NCBI RefSeq assembly: GCF_032854445.1
Contig: NC_088295.1
Coordinates: 24,355,385 to 24,419,384 of the forward strand
DNA: 64,000 nucleotides
DNA from: Liolophura sinensis
Taxonomy: Eukaryota; Mollusca; Polyplacophora; Chitonida; Chitonidae
Direction of reading: 5' to 3'
Under the pieces are notes generated by a model. That model saw only the letters and a list, made by a program, of their open reading frames with translations, ran no database searches and had not been told where the DNA came from. The stretch's first letter is position 1; every line of letters starts with the position of its first letter. Positions 50,701 to 60,720 of this stretch are shown here, piece by piece. Made by a program: the position numbers and the translations under genes.

Positions 50701-52207
50701 TGGTCACAGTAATCAGTGAAATAGGGTCTCTTGTACAACACATATCGGGTGTAATCAACAGATGAGGATATCAGGTTCCACAAATCACCTCGTCAATCTG
50801 GGAAGATATTCACAACTGAAAAGCAACCTTTCTACCTTTAAACCGTGAGACAAATCGCAAAGTACAGCATTCTAACTCAATTTGTAATGAGAGCTAGCGT
50901 TATCGTATCAATGCACTACATACACAAAATGGTTATATTGTTACAATCCTTGATATATCTTGTGATGGATTACAGCAAGATATTGAAACAAGACACACAA
51001 GCACTTTTCCTGCATGGAAGCAAATGTCACAGGAACTCACCTTGCTGTTAGGTGCAAAGACGTAGATAACACAGAAAAATGGGATAAGTGGGATAAATAA
51101 AATGGCGTAGATAACTTTCTTTGGCCAATTCAGTGACTGGAGAAAGCCCATCTCTGACCCATACCAGATACTTGTCATATGTTGCTGACAATTCGGATGG
51201 GCGACAAACTAAAATAAATGGAATAGGTAACGAATTAGTGCTTTGATAAAAGCTGTACGCCTCTGTGAGCATGTTCTGTCGATTTACTGTCATTTATTGA
51301 AAGAATTTCCCCAAAAGATTTGGTCATATTTGAAAATGATGCATCGTGACACTGTAATAAATTTGGATTGACAGGGACTATTTGTAAGACGATTTAAATA
51401 GTTACCAGAACCAGTAGTAGTAGTAGTTGTTGTTGTTGTTGTTGATGATGTAAAAAGAAATTCGATTAGCATGATGTAATTCTAGAACTGTTCGAATTTA
51501 ATAGGACTCTCAATTCGATTCCTTTAAAGGTATTGTGTCCCACAGGGGGGGGTTCCTCAAGTTGATTTTAACTTATCATGCCATGAAACAATACACGTAT
51601 GCAGCGATCATAAATACAACGCGCAGCAAACCAATGCTTTTTGTGTATTCCTATGTCCTACAGGCGAACATGAAATCCCACAGCGAAAACAAGACACGTC
51701 ACAGCCCTAGATATACATGACAGCAACGACACAGTATCACGGGCGCGGCGATAAGCAATCCGGAACCCAACAACAATATGACGCTTATACCTGACAACAA
51801 TGCCTACGCTGAGTATGCAGTATATGGAACACCCTGACAGAACATGCCATCGTTCTACACACGACTATGTTTCCAAGGGCAAGCTGGGTTGGTTATTAAC
51901 ATGTTTAGGGTCTGACGGAGGAACCACTCATAGTAAAACTGATACATACCAACTGCAGACTGGAAGCTTACGGTCAGCTCTTTATATATTATTAACAACA
52001 TAAAACCTGAGAATACGCCTCTTTACTTCGGACCTTCTTCTCCTCGTAGCGGATGGCCATCTTGAGTCTGGCCAAGGGGTCTCTCTTGCCATTCTCGGGT
52101 TCACAGCCTTCACTAAGCACGGCCTCCACTTCCTGCGTGCCCCGACACAAGTCCATCAGTTCACAGGCAAAGTTCATACACTGTTCCACTAAACCCAGGT
52201 AATCACT
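32367..52207 (-). CDS. TRPC: TRPC-family cation channel, 5' partial, 13 exons
   Basis: Exons (5' to 3'): 52207-52034, 51208-51041, 50550-50289, 46953-46797, 46360-46236, 45544-45360, 42875-42757, 40737-40646, 39676-39516, 36707-36501, 33730-33607, 33370-33245, 32770-32367; 2304 nt, 767 residues plus stop, all phases agreeing. TRPC channels are tetrameric calcium-permeable cation channels of the plasma membrane gated downstream of phospholipase C. Visible: end of the linker-helix region ([11 protein letters not shown]), pre-S1 elbow ([17 protein letters not shown]), S1 to S5, the essential LFW in the pore helix, S6 with [17 protein letters not shown] box EWKFAR, proline motif LPVPFNMIP, a CIRB-like [15 protein letters not shown], a PPDY motif, a helical tail, a five-proline run and C-terminal ESKV. 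The start codon and ankyrin-repeat exons are not seen and probably lie right of the window. Subtype (TRP/TRPL/gamma-like versus TRPC3/6-like) is not resolved. Confidence 0.95.
33245..33370 (-). CDS. TRPC: TRPC exon l (proline-rich, PPxY)
   Basis: Reads [40 protein letters not shown]. The PPDY fits the PPxY ligand of WW domains such as those of NEDD4-type ligases. Phases 1 to 1 fit both neighbours. Confidence 0.85.
33607..33730 (-). CDS. TRPC: TRPC exon k (CIRB-like region)
   Basis: Reads [40 protein letters not shown]. The Y..(V/I)M..LV.RY pattern marks the calmodulin/IP3-receptor-binding region that follows the TRP helix. Donor GTAAGT. Confidence 0.92.
33731..36500. other. TRPC intron j-k, 2.8 kb
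   Basis: No repeat or exon recognised. Short open frames on both strands have no family resemblance. Confidence 0.5.
36501..36707 (-). CDS. TRPC: TRPC exon j (TRP box)
   Basis: Reads [40 protein letters not shown], then [26 protein letters not shown] is TRP box 1; LPVPFN is TRP box 2 with Val for the usual middle Pro. Sixty-nine codons, phase 0 at both ends. Confidence 0.96.
36708..39515. other. TRPC intron i-j, 2.8 kb
   Basis: Holds a perfect 21-bp tandem duplication at 39167-39208; otherwise nothing recognised. A 113-codon minus frame at 38041-38382 lacks similarity. Confidence 0.5.
39167..39208. repeat. 21-bp perfect tandem duplication
   Basis: ggtacccttacaaagggattt occurs twice head to tail without mismatch, in a TRPC intron. 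Confidence 0.9.
39516..39676 (-). CDS. TRPC: TRPC exon i (S6)
   Basis: Reads [53 protein letters not shown]; the S6 NMLIAMM signature. Phase 0 end at GTAAGC. Confidence 0.96.
39677..40645. other. TRPC intron h-i
   Basis: Nothing recognised beyond splice sites. Confidence 0.5.
40646..40737 (-). CDS. TRPC: TRPC exon h (pore helix)
   Basis: Reads [20 protein letters not shown] and [13 protein letters not shown] in the pore helix is required for conduction in vertebrate TRPC channels. Ends one base into a codon at GTGAGT. Confidence 0.94.
40738..42756. other. TRPC intron g-h
   Basis: No repeat or exon recognised. Confidence 0.5.
42757..42875 (-). CDS. TRPC: TRPC exon g (S5)
   Basis: Reads [20 protein letters not shown] and [19 protein letters not shown]. 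Matches the S5 motif 'AF..GL..LY.YY'. Donor GTAAGT, two bases of a Gly codon left. Confidence 0.95.
42876..45359. other. TRPC intron f-g
   Basis: AT-rich; no repeat recognised. Minus frames at 43461-43703 and 44251-44493 lack splice context in phase. Confidence 0.5.
45360..45544 (-). CDS. TRPC: TRPC exon f (S4, S4-S5 linker, start of S5)
   Basis: Reads [74 protein letters not shown] is nearly invariant in TRPC. Few positive charges in S4, as usual for the family. Confidence 0.96.
45545..46235. other. TRPC intron e-f
   Basis: Nothing recognised. Confidence 0.5.
46236..46360 (-). CDS. TRPC: TRPC exon e (S3-S4 loop)
   Basis: Reads [40 protein letters not shown] and A, variable loop ending in the YF..AS motif completed by the next exon. 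Contains potential N-glycosylation NGT and NHT. The donor in frame is GTAAGT at 46235. Confidence 0.9.
46470..46735 (+). repeat. Possible degenerate tRNA-derived SINE
   Basis: gtcgatggtcgtgcaactta resembles an A-box region and gcatgttcgaatccc a good B-box, about 35 bp apart, followed by a body and an A-rich end (gactaaataaaac). Only one copy in the window, so a SINE is not established. Confidence 0.35.
46797..46953 (-). CDS. TRPC: TRPC exon d (S2 end, S3)
   Basis: Completes Gly, reads [40 protein letters not shown] and [11 protein letters not shown]. Corresponds to 'WVLG..W.E.K...G...Y..d.WN.LDF.mls...as..lR'. Donor GTGAGT. Confidence 0.95.
47664..47726. repeat. (TA)n microsatellite
   Basis: About 60 bp of uninterrupted alternating T and A in a TRPC intron. 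Confidence 0.97.
48035..48250 (-). repeat. tRNA-derived SINE family C, reverse copy
   Basis: Tail tttgattagcgtttaacgcc and gtgctcaaga at the left; head at the right reading on the minus strand as tgatcagatggttaaagcgc and tggctcggtgaggc, like the copy at 23153-23422. Confidence 0.75.
49429..49467 (-). other. Candidate 39-nt alternative microexon in TRPC
   Basis: Acceptor gattcttgttttag and donor GGGAAG|GTAAGT flank 39 nt open in the required phase. Inclusion would add 13 residues, [13 protein letters not shown], between WILG and LLWIEC in S2. The canonical protein without it matches TRPC better, so if real it is an optional exon. Confidence 0.35.
50289..50550 (-). CDS. TRPC: TRPC exon c (S1, extracellular loop, start of S2)
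   Basis: Reads [37 protein letters not shown] (S1), a charged S1-S2 loop, then [20 protein letters not shown], the LRP..T..E....WVLG equivalent entering S2. Ends one base into a Gly codon at GTGAGT. Confidence 0.93.
51041..51208 (-). CDS. TRPC: TRPC exon b (pre-S1 elbow)
   Basis: Opens [20 protein letters not shown], the most conserved N-terminal TRPC motif ([13 protein letters not shown]), then [20 protein letters not shown] and [10 protein letters not shown]. Fifty-six codons, phase 0 at both ends; donor GTGAGT. Confidence 0.95.
51209..52033. other. TRPC intron a-b
   Basis: Contains a trinucleotide tract at 51413-51450 (GTA then GTT then GAT repeats); otherwise nothing recognised. Confidence 0.55.
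51413..51450. repeat. Compound trinucleotide repeat
   Basis: agtagtagtagtagttgttg and further gtt and gat triplets, in a TRPC intron. Confidence 0.9.
52034..52207 (-). CDS. TRPC: TRPC exon a (end of N-terminal cytosolic domain)
   Basis: Reads [34 protein letters not shown] and [12 protein letters not shown]; the exon is 58 codons. The donor is the unusual AAG|GTCCGA; a GTAAAG seven bases on would break the frame. Acceptor tctttcttgtcag; the first base is uncertain because AG is repeated there. Confidence 0.9.
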
Positions 52208-53721
52208 CTGACAAGAAAGACAAAAGACAGATTGATTGATAATTTAGTTGGCTGATCCACTGATTGATCCTGAATGTCAACTCATTGGTTGCTTAAATGA
52301 TTATCACAGCTACCAATAAAGAATAGATATAGGCCATTCATGTCAAAGTAATTACTACCATCGCATACAAATTGTCCTAGAAATGACACAAAACACTTGC
52401 ATAACAGCTTTAAGTTTACTACGTTTTTCATATTTACTGAAAAGACAATAGAAACAGGAACATGCAGAAAATACACAAAATCAACAGTAATTGAATGCTA
52501 TCTTTATTTATAATAAAAACGAAGTCGTTATGATTAGCAATAAAAAGAAATGTAGTAAAGTAGACGATTAAATTAACGTGCTTTTCATTTCAGGTATTGT
52601 CCTAAAATAACTTAAAGTTTGAGGCAGGCCTTATTTCATGCTATTTCAGAACATACTAGTATGTTCATGTTTGCCTCATCCAAGAATAGAGACAACAAGA
52701 GCTCACGTAGCTTTGAATTCTTCTTTGATTAGTGCGATGCTTTCAAAGAAGCTGAAAAGCGACATTCTTTGTGAACATGTCTACTCCTTTAGTAAAATAC
52801 GAAGACTATTGCAGGGTAAGGCTCAATAGCGCTAGATCATATGGAAGAAATATTGTGATGCAGTATGTGTCCAGCATTACATCAAGCCGTTGCCGACTGT
52901 TCTCTCAGACCTTCGAAATGTGAATGCTGTCTGATGTATTTATTCTACGGATTTCAAAAATACACAACAGGTTTATTGTGGCAAAAACTTCAATGAATCA
53001 CATTTGTGTCCAAGCTCCCACAAAGTAATAGGTACATACAACACAATCATTAATGATTACTGGTAAGTACAGAACTGGTGAGCCGCCTGCTCTGCTGGGT
53101 AAATTACTGTGCCACGGGACATAATGACGTCGAGCAAAAGTGAAATGAAATCGATTGACTTTATTTAAGATATGTTGAAGAATGGGGTTCCTGAAGAAAA
53201 CGCAAAAGGGATGTATCATTTAAAAAACTGATATAAAAACACGACACGGCGATCGAATATTAGGCCTGGCGTAGGCGTCGCGGAAGAACTTATGTTCGTT
53301 TTTTATTTCCTCGTAAACTTTCTATAATTACAAACTCAGCTGTGTACACGTGACAATGGTTTTTATAGCTGCAAGGGATGGACAATGTTTTGTTATAAAA
53401 CTCGGTATAATTTTAATCAACAATCCCCATTCCTATTTGGCTAGCATACTGGTATACATATGCAATATACCATTTGAACTACAAAAAAGCACTTAGATGC
53501 TGAAATAAAACCCTTGTTGGAGGGGGAGAGCAATGTGCTGGGTTATGGCCGTATCTCTTTCTATAACGCATGTAGGAAAAAATTACTTCCACATTAAATG
53601 CTCTCGGAGCTTTGTTTTGCAATTAATTGTAAATATACAAAATGTTTGCATACATACAAACAACAAAGGCACAATACCTCCACCGTCTGATAATCCAATG
53701 CGAGACCATAGATAACTTTAC

Positions 53722-53739
53722 AAAGTATATATATACTTT
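53722..53739. other. 18-bp perfect palindrome
   Basis: aaagtatatatatacttt, AT-rich, may be chance. Confidence 0.5.
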
Positions 53740-54118
53740 AAGATATTTTACACTTGCGTTTATCCTGCAATACTGTACTGAGTAATGAGAATAGTGTACA
53801 ACTCCAGTCAGAGCAAATTAATGCTGATATACTGGCATAGAAAGCCAGGTGAACGCTGAGCGAATGCATGATTACCCATATGTGCCTCTTATCGTCATGA
53901 CAGAACCACGAGAGATTCGTCTTAAGTGAGTAGTTCACCCCTTTAACCTGTTGGCTTGTGACAATCAGCTTTTGTTCTATTTTCAGGCAAATGGTGCAGC
54001 ATACTTTAGAAGAGAAAGTTCATTTATCTTTAACTTATAAAATAGAAATAGCTGAATGCCAGCGACACAAAGCTTCGATGAATGAGAACAAGACAGGTGG
54101 CCACCAATTAAACGGCCT

Positions 54119-54447
54119 GTGTACAGTATATTGGCCTGGGTGTTGTGTACAGTACATGGGCCTGGGTGTTGTGTACAGTATATGAGCCTGGGTGTTGTGT
54201 GCAGTACATGGACCTGGATATTGTGCACAGTACATGGGTTTGCGGTTGTGAACGGAATATATGAGTCTGGGTTTTTAAAATGGTATATCAGCATGGATGT
54301 TGTTCACAGTAAATGGGCGTGGATGTTGTTCACAGTAAATAGGCGTGGATGTTGTTCACAGTATATGGGCCTGAATGTTGTGCACAGTATATGAGTTTGT
54401 ATGTTGTGCATATTATAAGGACGCTGTGCACAGTATATGAACCTTGG
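54119..54447. repeat. 26-bp minisatellite, about 13 copies
   Basis: Unit approximates tgtacagtatatgggcctgg plus gtgttg, 26 bp, increasingly diverged toward the right (acatg/atatg, ctggg/gtgga variants). Unrelated to the 27-bp array of the oxidase gene. Confidence 0.93.
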
Positions 54448-56999
54448 TTAGTATAGAAGTCAGGAAGGAACCTATCTAGAAAACACTGCCACGTAAATCA
54501 TGAGCGTGGAAGTGTCCATACCGCGATGATAACCATGCCAGTTGTTAGAGCGTGTCTCAGTGAAGATGGCTCGCTTCACGGTGCCCTTCTCCCGCAATAG
54601 ACAATCAATAAATAAGTGTGTGGGACTCCTCTCCTGGACTCAAGATAGACATGCCAATAACAAGGCCATGAATGAGCCGTCTAATGCAGAATCACGATCT
54701 GTCCGACTGAGAACAAACCAAACATTTGTGAGGATTCATTTCTACAGAGCCCCCATCAATCGGCACAGGCACAAGATGTCGCAACCTTGTGACAAGGCAA
54801 TGCATAGTTACCAAGTCTTGAATACGACCTTATGATTAAACTCGACCCAGTAACCGTGGCATACAAAAGTGCAATGTCATCTCCGAGCTGCGTCACTTGT
54901 GTCTAATTAACTATAATAATTCAAATACAGAAAAATTTGCTAACAATGCCTTAAGAAAGTGCCAAAAATGCTGTAAAACTGTGGGGGTAAAGACAGTCGT
55001 GTTCTCTGTACTTGTTTACATCTTTGTTCAAAAGCGCCTAAATTAATTCAGAGACATTTCATGACAGATTGTAAAGATGCATAAATTCTTGGATTTTGTC
55101 ATCAGTTTGCATATTTAGATAGTTTACTTCTTGTTGAAATACAGTCAGTATCTGATAAAAGCCTTGCATAACTAATCGACTGATCTGAAACCAATATGCC
55201 TTGACACATTAGCGCGTCTTGGTAATAAAATCTTATTTCAATCCCAAAAATGCTTTTATTCTGTACAAAATGATACACTCAAATTTCATTTACGACAACG
55301 AAGCAGCATGTTTGTCTGGGTCTCACTCAATGGATACTGAATAAATATAACAAAAGCTTTCCTGGCGGACCAAGGCTAATTTAAAGACATCGTCACAACA
55401 AGGGCACTTGACTGTCACTTTCTTGAACTGCGGCTCTAGTTCAATATTGCTAAATTTGCATACAAATCCCATTCTTTGCCGACAGTTGGATAGCTAAGAA
55501 TTTAAATCTTAGGTCAGGAGAAAGCCGATACGTTGAAAGAAGCAATGTGTTTACTTTACGTTCTCCAATGACTTAATAAAAACTGACGCACAGGAAACCA
55601 GTAACCGCAAGGTCGGCCAGGAAAAGGCCAAAGACATTCCTCCACAATTAGACCAAGTGTATGTTGTCCTGATAATGTCTGTTTTGATACCCTAGCCTGT
55701 CTGGTGTGGTGAATTCACATATTTTAACTGCTATGCGCTACTACAACAGGCTAAACCAATTACAACACAAAATCTGATGCATCAAATTTCAAGTAAATCA
55801 TTATTGCGTCAAACTTTCTATGATTAAATTGAGTAAAGCGGGTTTTTTTTGCAGAAGCAGCTTGTAAGCCAGGAAATGACTTCCAAATAAAATGTTGGAT
55901 ACGGCATGCAAAATGTGACAGCTGTATAAAGTTTAACCCTAAATAACGATAACGCAAAAAGTTTGAAAACCCACAATGTACTAACCAATGACGGGTATGG
56001 TAATAGCACGACAGCAATTTCACTCTGCATATCCATTAACTACTACTTGTAGCACTGTTCAGCGAATTGTGCTAAAAAGGAGACTACCAATTAAGAAACT
56101 AACGCAAAAAGGCTCTAAGACTGTATGTGCACAAATCAACTGTGCACACGGATCATTGCGTATCAGTCTGAAATGCTTATGTCTTCTTAAATAAGCAGAG
56201 ATGTATAAATGAACTTTGGAAAAGACTACTGTTTTCCCAGAGATACTGACGATTTCACAAAAAGTGGGATAACGTAGTGACCTAGAGGAGAATTTATCCA
56301 TATCCCTGAACAATACTCTGTACAGATATATTCTATTGTATGAGATGAACTAAAAGGGCGTCACAAATGGGTTTTATGGAGGAGTAGTTTGTCAGAATTA
56401 CTGATAATGACCTGCCCTCAAATGAGCTACTGCTGAGACCTGATTACCATCAACTCGGATTTCTTGCAGCTGCCACATGTTGGCATCCTGTGAACGTAAT
56501 TATCTGCTGCCTGCTGGAAATAACAGGACTTTGTCGTCGCCACGCCAGTTAAGGGGAGACAAAATAGGAGGCGCACGAATTGGCCTCACTCTTGCTGCTG
56601 ATATAAAGTTTAATGCTAATTGCAGTCTAAGAGTTAATCTTGTCTTATCTAGTGATGTAGGGTCGCGTTGATAGCCCCGTCTCTTGCAGACAAGTCATTT
56701 TGTGTTAGAAAGGAAGCACGCATCAAACCGAATTTGCGACTAGTAATTTAGTTGTATGGGCAGGCATGTGCCTATATATTATTCCGCCCTCAATGACCAG
56801 AATTAAAATAAGATGAGCGCTCGGCCGTCTGTTGATCATAGTGTTAGTTGCCTTATTGTGGGCAGAGGGTTAGATATGTCCTTTATGATGCTAGATTTGC
56901 TAGATTTCATTTTATGTGTACTCAAAGCCTGAAATGTCCAGGTATTATGTATAAAATACATTTCCTGTAGCTATACATAGCATCCCAGTATTTGTTACC

Positions 57000-57095
57000 T
57001 GTTTATTTATTTATACATTTATTTATTTGGTATTTTCTGAAGTCCTCAAAAATATTTCCCTTACGTGACGGCGGACAGCAGCTTGGTGGACGGAT
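57000..57095 (-). repeat. SINE family A fragment
   Basis: tttatttatttggtattttc, aaaaatatttcccttacgtg and acggcggacagcagcttggt match the tail half of family A; the rest is missing. Confidence 0.65.
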
Positions 57096-57721
57096 ATCTT
57101 ATTGTCTGTTATCATTACCATCAATATTTGCAAAAAAACATTAAATTAATAACCAACGCTGTAACTTACTCAAGAGTTATTTGTTAATATAGTATTACAA
57201 CAGTTCAATGTAGTCATAATGACTACAATGTTGTCATAAAGCGCTATTTTCGTGGTACAAGTTCATTTTTTCACGTAGATTGAAACCGATAAAATTTATC
57301 GATAGAGTCTTACACTGGCTCGTCTATTATGCATGGGAAACCGACACATAATCACATTTGCGAACAAGGAATGCGGTTTTTTTTTCAATTTCTAAAGAAA
57401 GGCGCGGGCGCCCCGTTCAAATTTCAAAGCCGTCAGTCCTATTCCAACCAGTACGCATATCTGTGAGAGATCGATAAGTCTATCAACTAAACATTAATCA
57501 AACCACCCGCCTTGGAAAGCCATTAATTCATTAAACCTACGAACCCCTTTGTTAAACAACAATTCATCATTTTGCCACCGCGTCTTGTCCCAAACCGTCA
57601 AGTACACAGAACCTGTCACTGCAATAACCAACTTTCCGGAGGACTGTTCCGGTAGTCCCTGGCCGTGATAAAGTTACCTCTGTTGGACGCTTAATGCAAA
57701 CATTTACCAATCTCACGATCA

Positions 57722-57763
57722 AGGCACTAAAACCTAGGCACTAAAACCTAGGCACTAAAACCT
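57722..57763. repeat. 14-bp unit repeated three times
   Basis: aggcactaaaacct occurs three times in tandem with no mismatch. Confidence 0.92.
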
Positions 57764-58714
57764 TTACAAAGTGTATACTTTCCAGGGCAGATTCTCTCCA
57801 GTCAACTCTCGTCTCAAAATTGACATGAAGTTTATTTGGAATGACAACAAAATCACCGATCGGTATTTGAGAGGCGTCGAGTTTTTCCGCTCTGTGTTGG
57901 CAATGTTAAAAACGTTGACTACAGCGTATAAACATTTAATGACGTGTAAGGAGGACACATGAGGAAAACTAGAGAGAAACAAGAGTGCACTATGACTCCA
58001 GGCTTCGAGACATTTGTATGTCAATCGCTGATCTTAATGGAGGTTCAAGGTGACCAATCGCAAGCTCTATGTCCAAAACAACTCTTAACACAAATAACCA
58101 AATAGCTGAAAAAGTGTGTAAAAAATTAGAACGGAGTTAACAGTTTCTAATAATGGATAGACATAAAAAACGCTCTGGGCATGTTAATTTTGTCAGTATT
58201 CAAATTATATTATATTATATAACCTCTCGTTTTATAGCCAAAATATCCATCTCAATTGCGCTTTTATATAACATAGTTGCACACCTTTGTTAGGCCTATA
58301 GTTCGAGTTAGTCTTGACCAATATCAACAAAAACTGGAAAGCATATATGAATATGATATTTATGGTAAGAATAGGCTAGGTTCTCTTTTGTTGACTCACT
58401 GGAGTGTCACGCCGAATAGGTATAGCAGTCTTGGCCCGACAAGCGCGGATGTATCAAGTTGTTTTTTATGTTTTCCCAGTTTACAATGGGTACACTCGAA
58501 CCACTCAGTTTAAAGGAAATATGCACATGACATATTCCTTGAAGTAAAACAACTGCTACTGAAATTACAGAACAAGGGGCACTCTGTCCCAGTCGTCACC
58601 ACAACGGGACAAGAGTTTTGCAGCAGTCAATGTATTGATATGTGTCTACTGGGCTATCAGCCGTTGTATGTCCCTAGGGACGAGAAGAGAGTACGTCAGC
58701 TTTAATGAGACTCG

Positions 58715-58734
58715 CCCCCCCCCCCCCCCCCCCC
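58715..58734. repeat. Poly-C run (20 nt)
   Basis: Uninterrupted C followed by accc. The true length may not be resolved by sequencing. Confidence 0.95.
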
Positions 58735-60589
58735 ACCCAATCTCCTTAAGTCATAAAGATAGCATATATCGTGTTTAAGCGCGATAGGTTACATTTACGG
58801 CTGTGAACGAGCTCTACTTAAGGCCTCCCAACCAGCAAGCTGGAGAAGATATTTCTCTCAGCTTAGCCAGTCGACTTAATTCATGTCTATGAGAAATTAA
58901 TGGCTGTCAACATAGGCCTATTCATGAATTTCAGATTTCATTGCCCAACGTTTGGCTGAGCCGAATAAATGAACGACAGGTTTCGATCTAAGAGATTAAT
59001 GTTATGAAGAAATAAACGATTTAGGAATATCCCTAAATCCTCGGCCTTGTCAATGTGCTTTTCACCATCGACCTTACTAGCGTTCTTAATTATAATATTA
59101 ATACAGACGATAATTAGGTTGGTTGTATATAAGACTTATCTCAATAAACATGCTAGCAAATTCGCAGTCAAAAGGTTTTGAAAAAAAATAATCATATGAA
59201 AAATCTACAAACACCCGTCTGCCTAGCAAGTTTACTAAAAAAAAAAAAGCATTGCTCCAAACGAGAGATGGTAAGCTGGCAGAAATACTGTAACCTGTGG
59301 AATTAAAATGAACCAATCAGCCATGTGACGTTTGTTAACAACTGGAAGCAGCCAAATGTCAGATGGGAGGTATCATAAAGTGTCAGATCGAGTTTTTTCT
59401 TCGCAATTCGCTTTTTTCTTTGAACAATGTCCCTCATTGGGATGGTCAAATTCCAGATGAAAAAATGTTATTGTTAAAGTCGATTAGCTCGTTGATTCCC
59501 CAAGGGTACCGTATGAATCGGACAATTTGTGCCTGTCCTCAATCACGCTTTGGCGTGAACAATAAAACCCGTGTAACGAAACCCGAAGTCAAAGAAAGCA
59601 TAGTCCCTGTTGGAACACTTTGTTTTTAGATCCTCCTGGACAGTTTCACATTACAGACACCGTATACAACCTTTCACCCTTGTACACTAACGTATGGAGC
59701 ATTTCAAAACATTATCCTTGAAAAATTCAGTCAAGTTAAAATAGTACATGATGCACTGCAACATGCTCTTATGGAGTTCTAGTGCGGCATGCTTGTAGTT
59801 TGACCTTGGTGTGAGACACGTATGCGCTCGGAAAAACATCCACAGTACAGTATGCCCAGAATACAGTTCTTGCAGACGACCTTGACGTGTAATGTAGGAT
59901 GTAGCTGTGGTACAATTTACACAGGGACATATTATTTGTTTCATAAAGGAAATGACTATACATGTGAATGTAAAGGAAATATTGAAAATTGAAAAGATTT
60001 GGAGAGTAAAAATTTCAATATTGATGACATGGTCAGTGGTATAAATTGTTTTTATCAGGGTTTTATAAGGTAAAACGGTTGGGTTATCTGCGTAATAAAT
60101 CACCAAGGGAACATGGTGCAAAAATATCGATTTCTCTAAGATAATGCATAAATTTGCAAACACGGTCTCCCATCAAAAAACTACCAATTCTGCAATTGCT
60201 CAATATGTGTAAGACTATCTGTCCGAAAAAGTTGGTCCCAAATTAACAATAATGAAACAGACTGACGTAGATAACGGGGGGCTTTATTCGGCCCTTTTGG
60301 CTATTAGCATGTCATACTTAATCCGCCCAGCGTCCACAGAATGAATCTGTATATCTCACACAGAGTGGAGTGTTCAGGTACACTGCGGCTGAAAATCTTC
60401 ATTTGAGTACAAGTGGTAGCCACGGTGGAACATGACCCACATGGCAGTGATATCTGATAAGTCTGATAAGTAAAGTTGGCGGCAAAATATAATCACGGCA
60501 CAAAAAAGTGGTTGCAAAACATGACTACAGCAAAAGATAGCCCTACTTAACGAGCAACATTTGGGTGCTATTGTTGGCCTACATATAGC

Positions 60590-60720
60590 TACGCCAGACT
60601 GCAGCGTTTGCGGGATCAAGTCCAGCTCGGGAATGACCGGTTTTGGCTATAGCGGTGTGGCCTTGTCCTTGGCCCTTCATTCATAAACCAGATTGATGCA
60701 GGTCGTAGTTGAAACGTTTT
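60590..60720 (+). repeat. Possible degraded SINE fragment
   Basis: cgggatcaagtccagctcgg resembles the B-box side of family A heads, followed by unrelated sequence. Too short to assign firmly. Confidence 0.3.

Noticed and set aside
59687-60163. 158-codon minus-strand open frame
   Set aside because: Hydrophobic but without similarity to ankyrin or other TRPC N-terminal segments and not flanked by in-phase splice sites that I could find.
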